A program made the position numbers and the translations under genes. From Planctomycetota bacterium (GTDB taxonomy: Bacteria; Planctomycetota; Planctomycetia; Pirellulales; Pirellulaceae): a stretch of DNA of 64,000 nucleotides. The DNA lies in assembly GCA_026692865.1 (NCBI GenBank), contig JAPLNI010000030.1:62001-126000 (forward strand). The letters run 5' to 3'. Numbering within the stretch: position 1 is the stretch's first letter; each line of letters starts with the position of its first letter. The notes under the pieces were generated by a model. That model made no database searches. It saw nothing but the letters and a program-made list of their open reading frames with translations, and was not told where the DNA came from. Below are positions 25,102 to 34,000 of the stretch, in pieces.

Positions 25102-26088
25102 ATGAGACAACGATGGGGCTTTCTGGGAACAGGCCGTGTGACCAACCGCATGGTGCAAGCTGTAGCACAATCACAGTCCTCGTCGCTTGTTGCGATTGCA
25201 AGTCGATCGGTCGAGCGAGCTCATCAGTGGATTATACGGCAACATCTTCATGAGTCGGCAATTGGGATTCTCACGATGGGGAGCTATCGAGAGCTAATCC
25301 AAACTCCCGGAATTGATTGGATCTATAACGCGTTGCCGCCGAGTTGTCATTTTGAGTATTCGGCCGAAGCGTTGCTTGCTGGAAAGAATGTACTTTGCGA
25401 GAAGCCGCTTTGCTTGAACGCCACGGAAGCGTCTGAGTTACAAGCCATCGCGGTTCGCACAGGGCGACGACTGGTTCATGCGACTGCGTTTCCGCATCAT
25501 CCGCGGTCTCATGCTTCTCGTAAGTTGATACTCGCAGGCGAAATCGGTGATGTGCGTCGTGTCACGATGGCTTGTACATTTGTCGACGCATTTCGACGCG
25601 AGAATGAACATCGCGTCGATCCAATGCTTGGAGGTGGTTGCCTGCTTGATCTGGGTTGGTACTGCGTTGCGGCGACCATGTGGCTCACAGATTTAACTGT
25701 GAAGTCGATGCAGGTGACTGGCTCAAAGCGTATGGGTGTTTGGGAAAGCGTTCAGGCACTCGCAACACTATCTAACGGCGCGATCGCTCATTGGGACTGC
25801 GGATTTGACACCGCCTCTCGTAAGTGGATCGAGGTTGCTGGAACAGAAGGCTCATGGATTTGCGACGACTTCATTCGGCCTTGGGACAACGCCAAACCAC
25901 GATATTGGCTGCATGGTCACGCAGGGAAATCAACAGCCGAACTGATCGGTGAGGATTTCTTTCAAGAAGCTGCCATGATCGACGCGTGTTGCAATGCACC
26001 CGACGAATGGATTACGAGTCAAATGGATCAAGCAGTCGAGATACATTGCGTACTAGATGCTTTGGATGTTGCGGCTGTTGTCCCCTAA
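25102..26088 (+). CDS. Gfo/Idh/MocA family oxidoreductase, cytosolic
   Basis: 328 residues. The N-terminal Rossmann motif is WGFLGTGRVTNRMV; EKPLCLN is the family's conserved lysine-proline signature; GGGCLLDLGWYCV carries the usual aspartate in the C-terminal domain. Family members oxidise or reduce sugars and related polyols with NAD(P); the substrate here is unknown. Unlike the member at 55525 it has no Tat signal. 13 bp after the YkgJ-like gene with a ggatc box before the ATG, so probably the last gene of the moaE operon, converging on nusB. Confidence 0.88.
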   Translation: MRQRWGFLGTGRVTNRMVQAVAQSQSSSLVAIASRSVERAHQWIIRQHLHESAIGILTMGSYRELIQTPGIDWIYNALPPSCHFEYSAEALLAGKNVLCEKPLCLNATEASELQAIAVRTGRRLVHATAFPHHPRSHASRKLILAGEIGDVRRVTMACTFVDAFRRENEHRVDPMLGGGCLLDLGWYCVAATMWLTDLTVKSMQVTGSKRMGVWESVQALATLSNGAIAHWDCGFDTASRKWIEVAGTEGSWICDDFIRPWDNAKPRYWLHGHAGKSTAELIGEDFFQEAAMIDACCNAPDEWITSQMDQAVEIHCVLDALDVAAVVP

Positions 26089-26108
26089 CCAGCGATCCAT
26101 ACCTTCAA

Positions 26109-26618
26109 TCAAGCGATTGACGGTGATGATTCTGCTTGATTAGATTCCAGGGAATCCGATGCGTTTTGGCTGGAGGGTGTAGATGGCGATTCGCTTGCTG
26201 GGTGGGCTTCTTTTCTACTGGTCTCGCGTAGAATCTTATCGAGAATACCGTTGACGAATGAACCCGAGTTTACGTGGCCATATCGCTTTGCCAGTTCGAT
26301 CGCTTCGTTGATAACGACTCGACCAGGAACTTTCCCGAAGACCATTTCGTAGGTTGCTAACCTTATTACGTTTCGATCGATGGTCGACATACGTTTAACG
26401 GACCAATTCGCTGCGTGTAAGCCGACCAGAGAATCGATTTCGCTGCGACGTTTACGAACGCCTGCGAGTAATTCTTCGCCAAAGGCTATAAGAGGCTTGT
26501 TTCGAAGCATACGACTTTCGATAAACTGCTTTGAAAGCATCATGTCTCGAGTTGGATTCATGTCGTCTTCGTAAAGGACCTGAAGAACAACTTCGCGGGC
26601 ACGGCGTCTTGTAGTCAT
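26109..26618 (-). CDS. nusB: Transcription antitermination factor NusB
   Basis: 169 residues. TRRRAREVVLQVLYEDDMN, LLAGVRKRRSEIDSLVG, ANWSVKRMSTIDRNVIRLATYEM and VVINEAIELAKRYGHVNSGSFVNGILDKI are NusB landmarks. It binds boxA RNA with NusE to support rRNA antitermination. The last ~30 residues (Ser/Pro/Glu-rich, ASESPSTPSSQ...) extend beyond the usual fold and are probably disordered. Divergent from the decarboxylase at 26711. Confidence 0.93.
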   Translation of the reverse strand: MTTRRRAREVVLQVLYEDDMNPTRDMMLSKQFIESRMLRNKPLIAFGEELLAGVRKRRSEIDSLVGLHAANWSVKRMSTIDRNVIRLATYEMVFGKVPGRVVINEAIELAKRYGHVNSGSFVNGILDKILRETSRKEAHPASESPSTPSSQNASDSLESNQAESSPSIA

Positions 26619-26710
26619 AAAAACTTTGAGTTGAGCAGTAAATCAAAATTCCAAAGATCATCGACGAGAGGATCGTCGAAAACTTGTCTATCGTGTGATA
26701 GAACGTTCAC

Positions 26711-28006
26711 ATGAAGATACCATGCAATCCTAAATCCGAAAATGCTTTCTTGCAAAACTCGCCAAGTTGGCCCAATTTGCTGGATAAAAGGACGGTCGAA
26801 AGGCTTGTAAAGAAGCACGGAACGCCTTTGCTGGTTGGAAGGAAATCGCTGGTTCGCAAACGTTTTCTTGCGATTCAGCAATCTCTGCCGCAAGTCGACG
26901 TCTACTATGCGATGAAGGCGAACTCGGATCGAGCTCTGCTAAGGGTTTTGCACGAGATGGGTGCTGGTTTCGATGTTGCGTCCGAAGGGGAGTGCAATCG
27001 AGTTCGCGACGTGAGTGGGTCGCTTTGCAATACGGTCTTTAGTAATCCGTGCAAAACTGTGCAAGCGATCCGCAAGGCATACGCTATGGGTTGCCGGAAA
27101 TTTGTTTTTGATTGCCATTCGGAGCTTGAGAAACTGGTTCGTCTGCCGATTGAAGCTAGCTTGCATCTTCGGATAATTGTTCCTGCCGGATCGTGTCGAG
27201 TGAATCTTTCACGGCGGTTTGGTGCCGCAACGGAGCAAGTCGAGTCGCTTGCCACTCTCGCCTCGCATCATGGTCGCAGCATTAACGGATTAGCATTTCA
27301 CGTTGGCTCGCAAGCGACTGACCCGGAGGATTTTGAAGTTGCCTTCAAATTGGCGGAAGTTGCTCGAAAGCTGCTTTATCGATCCGGTCACAAGATTGAT
27401 TGCGTCAACTTTGGCGGCGGTTTTCCCGTTGATTACGGAGACGGCGAATCCTCGCAAACAGACTCGCTATTTTCCAAAGCCACTCACGAAGAATACTTAA
27501 GTAGAGTTATCGAATTGCGAAATCAATATTTGCAGTTGGAAACAAATAATGATTTCTCTGCCGATCAAAAAGCCTCCGGGCAACAAATTCAATCCAGCAC
27601 GCAGGGTACGATTCGATGGATGGCCGAACCGGGGCGATCGTTGGTCGCGGAGGCGGTTACGCTGCTAACAAGTGTAATTGGCGTGAAGACACTTTGGGAT
27701 GGTAAGCCACTTTATACGATTGACGATGGTGTGTACGGGAGTTTTTCTGGTCGTTACTTTCCACTGGATCATTTCCGTTTTTTTCCGATCGCTTCAACGG
27801 ATTCCAGCGAGTCTGAGAAGATCGCCATCCCTTCGATGATTTGCGGGCCTTCGTGCGACGGCGGCGATGTTCTATCGGAGTCGCAAGCGATGCCAAGCTT
27901 GAGAATCGGGAGCTTGCTTCAGGTCCCAATGATGGGGGCTTACACAAGTGTTGGTGCAAGTCATTTCAACGGTCTCGAAAAGGCGCGACGCATATGGATC
28001 GAGTAG
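26711..28006 (+). CDS. Group IV (ornithine/diaminopimelate-type) PLP decarboxylase
   Basis: 431 residues, alanine-racemase-type barrel plus beta domain. The PLP lysine is in VYYAMKANSD at about residue 68, the phosphate-binding parts are FHVGSQ, NFGGGFP and AEPGRSLVAE, and the second-subunit active-site Cys lies in GPSCDGGDVL. GPSCD and YTIDDGVYGSFSG favour ornithine/lysine decarboxylase over LysA; a carboxynorspermidine role is less likely. Product would be putrescine or cadaverine. An insertion of about 40 Ser/Gln-rich residues (QLETNNDFSADQKASG...) interrupts the barrel. The ATG follows the divergent nusB by 92 bp. Confidence 0.85.
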   Translation: MKIPCNPKSENAFLQNSPSWPNLLDKRTVERLVKKHGTPLLVGRKSLVRKRFLAIQQSLPQVDVYYAMKANSDRALLRVLHEMGAGFDVASEGECNRVRDVSGSLCNTVFSNPCKTVQAIRKAYAMGCRKFVFDCHSELEKLVRLPIEASLHLRIIVPAGSCRVNLSRRFGAATEQVESLATLASHHGRSINGLAFHVGSQATDPEDFEVAFKLAEVARKLLYRSGHKIDCVNFGGGFPVDYGDGESSQTDSLFSKATHEEYLSRVIELRNQYLQLETNNDFSADQKASGQQIQSSTQGTIRWMAEPGRSLVAEAVTLLTSVIGVKTLWDGKPLYTIDDGVYGSFSGRYFPLDHFRFFPIASTDSSESEKIAIPSMICGPSCDGGDVLSESQAMPSLRIGSLLQVPMMGAYTSVGASHFNGLEKARRIWIE

Positions 28007-28201
28007 ATGGCTGGTCCCTATTTCGAGGTCGCAATGCACTTTGCCCGTGGCCATCAAGTGCGGCTATGAAGCTCACTGCGGCAAGGCGGGCCTGTTAGTT
28101 TGGGTAATTTAATCGGTCTCGCGTATTCTAGTTTGATCTTCCGCTAGCCTTTGTCCGAAGAATCGAAATACCTTATTCGATTCCTTAGGATGATCATTGG
28201 C

Positions 28202-28471
28202 ATGGCCGTCGTTAACGCAGACAGCTTACGCAATACTCTCGGTGGGCAACTCCAGTTGTCGCAGTCGGATCTCGCAGAACGGATGCGCGAGACGCTCCTG
28301 GTGCGAAACGGTGTTTACTGCGCACGAAGATTTGCAATCGACGGGTATACATTGACTTGGTTCGTCGAAGAGAATCAAGTCAAGCTAACCGGTCCTAATG
28401 GCAAGCTTCTTTCTGCCACTTCGGCGCTCGCATTTGTTCACCAGCAATCCTCTGGTCGCCGCGCTGCATAG
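28202..28471 (+). CDS. Small conserved-looking protein of unknown function
   Basis: 89 residues from the ATG at 28202; ATG at 28190 and TTG at 28151 are alternatives. Sequence is balanced and soluble (NTLGGQLQLSQSDLAERMRETLLVR, then RFAIDGYTLTWFVEENQVKL), suggesting a small alpha/beta fold. I do not recognise the family. Intergenic on the left (195 bp) and convergent with the YraN-like gene on the right. Confidence 0.55.
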   Translation: MAVVNADSLRNTLGGQLQLSQSDLAERMRETLLVRNGVYCARRFAIDGYTLTWFVEENQVKLTGPNGKLLSATSALAFVHQQSSGRRAA

Positions 28472-28510
28472 CACTCAAAGATCTCGTCCATCTCGACGAA
28501 GTCTTGGTTT

Positions 28511-28918
28511 TTAGCTGAACCACTGGTACTTGCCGGTGGCTTCAAAGGCGTTTTCAAAATGACGAACCGATAGAGGATTCAAGACTACTTCAACCACGTC
28601 GAATCGGGCTGGGCAGTCGAGCAGTCGGTACTTCTTGAGGAACTCGAGTGCCAAACGTGTTAGTCGTTCCTGCTTGCGATCATCGACGGCGTCCGAAGGA
28701 CCACCTTCGCTTGGATTGGTCCACGCTTTGACTTCGACAAAGACGATTTGCTTTGCCCCGGTGCGTGTTTTGCCGAGTACCACCAAATCGATTTCGCCGA
28801 GTGAAGTTCGATAGCTACGAAAGAGAATGCGGTAGCCCGATCGTTTCAAGTGTTGCTCTGCGATCCGCTCGCCACGCTCACCGACAGATACAGACTGGGT
28901 ATCAATCTTCGAAGCCAT
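28511..28918 (-). CDS. YraN/UPF0102 family endonuclease-like protein
   Basis: 135 residues from the ATG at 28918, the usual length; an upstream GTG at 28999 would add a basic 27-residue N-terminus. Landmarks: GERGERIAEQHLKRSGYRILFRSYRTSLGEIDLVV and IVFVEVKAW, giving the GEIDL...VEVK nuclease motif (D...ExK) of the PD-(D/E)XK superfamily, and KQERLTRLALEFLKKY. Its function is unsettled; it commonly sits near SRP and ribosome genes, as here next to ffh. Confidence 0.88.
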   Translation of the reverse strand: MASKIDTQSVSVGERGERIAEQHLKRSGYRILFRSYRTSLGEIDLVVLGKTRTGAKQIVFVEVKAWTNPSEGGPSDAVDDRKQERLTRLALEFLKKYRLLDCPARFDVVEVVLNPLSVRHFENAFEATGKYQWFS

Positions 28919-29011
28919 CAACCATGTCAAACGCTTTTTGATATGCGTTAAAGCGGATTGAATTCTTGCTTTTGAGATCAAAAGTTCTCGTCCTCGCACT
29001 AGATTTTGACT

Positions 29012-30487
29012 CTAGTTCTTACGTTTGGCTTTTCGCACAGCTTTGTCACGTTCTTTTTGTAAGCGTTCTCGTTCTTTGGGTGTGAGTCGTTTTCCCGTGC
29101 TTTGCTTGAGCGACATGCCCTGCATGGGGTTCATAGGATTGTTCGACATCATCCCTTGCATCTGCTGAAGGGCAGCCATCTTTTCTCGCGCGCCACCGCT
29201 AGACATCATCTTCATGAAGCCAGCGATTTGATCAAACTGTTTGAGGAGTTCATTCACCATCGGTGCTGTCGCTCCGCATCCTGCTGCGATTCGCATTCGA
29301 CGTTGGTTGTCGATGATCTTGGGATTGTCTCGTTCGGTTGGAGTCATTGAATCAATGATTCCGGCGATGCGTCGCATTTCTTTATCGCTGTCAGCGCTTT
29401 GAAGGGCTTTGGACATTTCACCCATGCCTGGCATTAAGCCCATCATCTTTTGCATCAGACCAGGCTTGCGTAGCTTTTGCATCATGTCGCGGAATTCGGT
29501 AAGGCCAAATTGGCCCTTCTTCATCCGCTCTTCCATTGCTTTGCGTTCGTCCTCGTCGACTAGTCGATGGGCTTCTCGAGCGACTTCCAGAATGTCGCCC
29601 ATTTGAAGGATACGGCTAGCCATTCCTTCGGGACGAAACGGCTCCAGTGCATCAAGGTGTTCTCCCGTTCCGAGGAACTTGATGGGGACTTGCGTAACGG
29701 CCTTGACGCTCAGCAACGCTCCACCACGAGCATCTCCGTCCAGCTTGGTCATGATGACACCGTCAAGCTCGAGTGCGGCGTTGAACGCACCAGCACTGTT
29801 GACCGCATCTTGACCGGTCATCCCGTCGACCACCAGCAAGACTTGATCCGGTTTGACGCTTCGATCGATTGACTTGAGCTGGCCCATCAGTTCTTCATCG
29901 ATGGCCAAGCGTCCGGCGGTATCGAGAATTACGACATCAGCACCGGCTGCTTTTGCAGCAGCGATACCCTCTTGGCAAACTGCGACCGGGTCCGAGGCGC
30001 CTTCCTTGGAGAAGACTCCGACTCCCAGTTGTCGCCCGAGTACGTGAAGCTGCTCGATAGCGGCTGGGCGCTGAAGGTCAGCTGCGATCAGGTAGGGCTT
30101 GAACTTGGATTCTTTGATTAACTGCGCGAGCTTACCGCAGGTCGTGGTCTTTCCGGCTCCTTGGAGACCGCAAAGCATGATTGTTTTGACTTGTCCACGT
30201 TGTAGCGGAATTGTGTTGTCGACTGGCCCGAGAATCGCGACTAATTGGTCGTAAACGATTCGAATCAGCTCTTCGCTGGGTTTGAGAGAGAGAAGAACGC
30301 GTTTCCCGAGGGCAGCCTCGGTGACTCGTCCCATAAACTGCTCGACCACCGAAATGCTGACGTCCGCCTCCAAAAGGGAGGTTTCCACTAGCTTTAAGCC
30401 ATCCCGCATGTTGGCTTCGGTGAGCTTTCCCTTGCCTCGAATGCTCTTGAATGCGGATTGGAGATTTTCGGATAAGGAATCGAACAT
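29012..30487 (-). CDS. ffh: Signal recognition particle GTPase Ffh
   Basis: 491 residues. The N domain is followed by the GTPase: P-loop GLQGAGKTTTCGK at about residue 107, LIAADLQRPAAIEQL, DTAGRLAIDEELM and TKLDGDARGG. The C-terminal M domain is methionine-rich (MQKMMGLMPGMGEM, MKMMSSGG, MQGMMSNNPMNPMQGM) and binds signal peptides and 4.5S RNA. Length and motifs are normal, with a basic C-terminal tail ERERLQKERDKAVRKAKRKN. It targets exported and membrane proteins, of which this window has many. It lies 93 bp upstream of the YraN-like gene. Confidence 0.97.
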   Translation of the reverse strand: MFDSLSENLQSAFKSIRGKGKLTEANMRDGLKLVETSLLEADVSISVVEQFMGRVTEAALGKRVLLSLKPSEELIRIVYDQLVAILGPVDNTIPLQRGQVKTIMLCGLQGAGKTTTCGKLAQLIKESKFKPYLIAADLQRPAAIEQLHVLGRQLGVGVFSKEGASDPVAVCQEGIAAAKAAGADVVILDTAGRLAIDEELMGQLKSIDRSVKPDQVLLVVDGMTGQDAVNSAGAFNAALELDGVIMTKLDGDARGGALLSVKAVTQVPIKFLGTGEHLDALEPFRPEGMASRILQMGDILEVAREAHRLVDEDERKAMEERMKKGQFGLTEFRDMMQKLRKPGLMQKMMGLMPGMGEMSKALQSADSDKEMRRIAGIIDSMTPTERDNPKIIDNQRRMRIAAGCGATAPMVNELLKQFDQIAGFMKMMSSGGAREKMAALQQMQGMMSNNPMNPMQGMSLKQSTGKRLTPKERERLQKERDKAVRKAKRKN

Positions 30488-31025
30488 CTTCTGAAACTCT
30501 TGAGAAACGGTTGGGACTTTTGTTCAGGTAAAAGGTTATCGCAGCCGCCTCGGTTCTACCAGTCGTATGGCGGCACAATGAAGCTGGCCTTGTGAAAATG
30601 CGGTTTCTTGTGAGCCGTGAGCGCTAGCTCAGGGTTCCCCCCGGCCAACCTCCCCAACAAAACCGACATAACCCAAACCAACCACCAGTCGCCGCGCGAC
30701 ACCCGTGGCTAGCGCCATCGGCTCAAGGCTTGGGCAGCATCAGAGTGTGAGTCTGGGGAACTTTTCCGGGCGTAACACTATCCAAGCCCAATAGATCACC
30801 CAGGGGAGCACCCTGCGCTGGCTGTAACGAGAGCACCGATTAGGAGGCCTCGATGAAGCAAATCAGGGCCGTAAAACCGGTATAGATTTGCTAGGAAGTG
30901 CCTTTCGGGAGCTTCTTTCGTTGCAATCAAAAGGGTCGTAATTAGAATCCAAAGATAGGTGTACGGGAATTTTCTCACCGTATTTCCTTAGATAATCGCT
31001 TCATTTTGTCACCTGAAAGTCGCAT
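30488..31025. other. 538-bp intergenic region between ffh and the giant dockerin protein
   Basis: It should hold divergent promoters for ffh (minus) and the 5291-aa gene (plus). It carries a pair of dispersed repeats (30611-30644 and 30701-30725) in opposite orientation. A 60-codon minus ORF (30796-30978) is present but has no supporting features. I see no clear -10/-35 for the giant gene. Confidence 0.5.
30611..30725. repeat. Inverted pair of the GGCGCTAGCCACGGG repeat family
   Basis: Copy 1 (30611-30644) reads tgagccgtgagcgctagctc, then agggttccccccgg. Copy 2 (30701-30725) is the reverse complement of the word at 1248-1269: acccgtggctagcgccatcg, then gctca. The C-run of copy 1 and the core of copy 2 make a head-to-head arrangement. 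Confidence 0.65.
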
Positions 31026-34000
31026 ATGACCATCGGTCGCAACGGAAATCGTTCCCAACTTCGACGTCAAAAACTAGGCAAAGCACGTAAACTTTCGCAG
31101 TCCCGCCAGGCTCTGCTGGAGTCTTTGGAGCTTCGTCAATTGATGACTGTCGGACCGCAATTAATCGCGATGCAGTCCAACGAAGGGACGGTCGTTTCCG
31201 AAGGGCAGATCCTCAATACGAGCCCTCGAGAACTGGTCTTCCGTTTTAGCGATTCTTCGAACATCGATCCGGCGACTCTTAGCGGTATTCAGATCACTCG
31301 CTCTGGTGGCGATAGTGCATTCGACCGAGCTTACGTTAGCACGGATTTGGGTACCAACGGAACGGTCGTCATGGACTTTGCCGCGGCAGTTCCTGGACAA
31401 CCTGGCAATGGAACTCGCGTAACGTTTACTTCCGTTGCGCAGGCCACTTCTGGCGTTCCCGTTCTGACGGTCGGAGCCAAGAGCGTTAACATCCAGTTGA
31501 ACACGCTTGCCGGTTTCAAGACGACCGCACAAAACATTCTGACCGCATTCCAAAACTCGCCTGCTGCTCGTTCGGTTGTCATTGCATCGATCCTTCGAGG
31601 AGTTCCTACAACCGTTGTTGCGGACACTGCTCCTGTGGGGCAGACATTGACTCTTACGGGAGCCAATACACCTAAGGCAACCACAAACCTGAACGCTGGT
31701 GCTGCAGTTCAAGTCGACTTCACTGCTTCGCAACCTGGCGTATCAGGACTGAATACGCGAGTTATTATTACAAGTCGAAATTTTGGTGGTCCTGGTCTTC
31801 CAAACGTTTCCGTCGTCGGTCAAACGATCAACGTACAAGTCAACAGCAACGTCAACAATGCGACAACTCTTGGCGAGTTTGTTGACGCCATCAACAGCAA
31901 TACGGCCGCTGCACAACTCTTGACAGCAAGAATCGCTAGCGGACTTCGCTCGACTCGAATCGGAACAACCGTTGTCAATAACACAACGATTCCACTTGGT
32001 GGACTTAACGATGTCAACATTGTCCCTGGTTATATCGGTTTGGGTGATACACCGAATGAAGTCATCGTTCGTTTCGCTGAAACGCTACCTGATGATATTT
32101 ATCGCGTCGACATTCTCGGTACGGGGATCACCGCTTTAAGAGGGATCAACGGTCAAGCTTACAACAATGGTACCGATACGAGCAGAACGTTTGAACTGGA
32201 TCTTGGGGCATTAGTAGCAAGCGTGGTTCCGCAACCAGTTGTTACCACCAACGGTGCCCGAAATCAGCTACTCAATGAGATCCACGTCTACTTCAATAAT
32301 GACGATCTCAACTTGCAAGACGCACGAAATCCAGCGTTCTATCAACTTCGATATTTGCGTGGAACGGTCGATTCAAATGACGACTTGGTTGTCTATCCAC
32401 AGACGGCGACTTATGACGCAGGTACTGATCGAGTTGTCCTAAGGTTTGCGCGTAATCTCGATGGTTTTGCTTCCTCAGCAGGCCTAACCGTAGAAGCGAT
32501 GCGTCTGCGAGTGGGTAGTCGTGTTGACGCCAATAAGTTTGCGGTACTTCCGGTAAATGCGCTCGTAGCCGTTCCTTTGTCGGCTCCTTCAACGATTACG
32601 TTCGGGCTAAACGAAGAACCGGGTGATCAGTTTTCAACGGCTAAGAATTTGAATACATCCGGCTGGACTATTTCAACTTCCGCACCAAGTTCGGCAGTCC
32701 TGAATGCATTGATTTCCAATCCGACTCCATTTTCACTGGATTTCCCTGGAGCCGATTCCGAACCAGGCAATCGAAAGATTCGTTATCAACAACACGTCAC
32801 CGGAGTGGATGCTGATGGTATAGAAGTTATCGAGTACAACTTCCAAGGCTTCTTAGGAACAGCCAACGGTAGCAATCAACTCAATGCGATTACCGATGGC
32901 CAAAAGGAAATCGTCCGAAATATATTCGATCTCTATCAGAACTATTTGGGCGTAAGATTTGTTGAGACAACTTCGCGCGGTGCAACGATTGCTGTCGGAG
33001 ACATGCGAGCCATCGATCCTACTGCAGTCAATGGGCTGGGTGGACAGACGCTTATCAACGGCACGTTGCTGGCAAACGGGCAGCCCGCTGTTATTTTTGA
33101 TATTCAAGATTCAGAATCATCTACGAACAATATTTTTGGAACCGAGTTGTTCCGAACTTTTGCCCGAGGCATTGGTAATTTGTTAGGTCTCGGGACTGCT
33201 GATGAAGTTCCTGGTTTGACTGTTCAAAGCAATATTCCTCCAGTGAATCCGGGAATTGATACGGAACTGGTTTATCCAGGTAATGCCGATATTGTTTATG
33301 GGCAGTACATGCATCGCCCGGAAAGCAAGGACATCGATCTTTACCGATTCAACATCCCCGCAAGAGGCGAAGTTCGAATCGAAGTAAGTGCTGAACGAAT
33401 AGTGGCACGTGATCCCGTAACCGGCGAGTTGCGTGGTGATGCTAGCTTGTTAGATGCATCACTTCGATTGTATCGAAGATCTGTCGATGGAAGTTGGACT
33501 GAAGTTGCAGCCAACGACAACTACTTTAGCGAAGACTCGCAGATTCGTTTGAATCTTGAGCCAGGCGATTACATTGTCGGTGTCAGTGCCAAAGGGAACC
33601 AATCTTACGATCCGAACATTCCCGATTCAGGATTGGGTGGCCGATCTGAGGGCAAGTATCAACTTCGATTGGATTTTAATCCTCCGCAAACCGCCTCGCT
33701 ACGCGATTCTACGGGAGTCGCGATTGATGGTGATGCCGATGGAAAGCCAGGCGGTTTCTTTGATTTTTGGTTTGTGCCAAACAGTGCAACCAATATGATT
33801 TATGTTAGTAAGAATGCGCCAGTTCCCGGAGCAAATCCACAGCCAAATACCGGTAACGGTTCTTTGTTAACTCCGTTCAACACAATCGCGGAGGCACTAG
33901 AGCTCGCAGCAAAAGACCTTAATCGTAAGGTGGTTCGATTACTTGGCAACGGCGGTACAGACGGCGATATCGCAACAGCCGGTGACAACTTTGCTTACGA

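Noticed and set aside
30796-30978. 60-codon minus-strand ORF with a hydrophobic start
   Set aside because: No ribosome-binding site, no recognisable family and it lies in the promoter region of the giant gene.
31161-31733. 190-codon antisense ORF inside the giant gene
   Set aside because: Arg/Ser-rich and a typical shadow of a Thr/Ser-rich repeat-protein frame.
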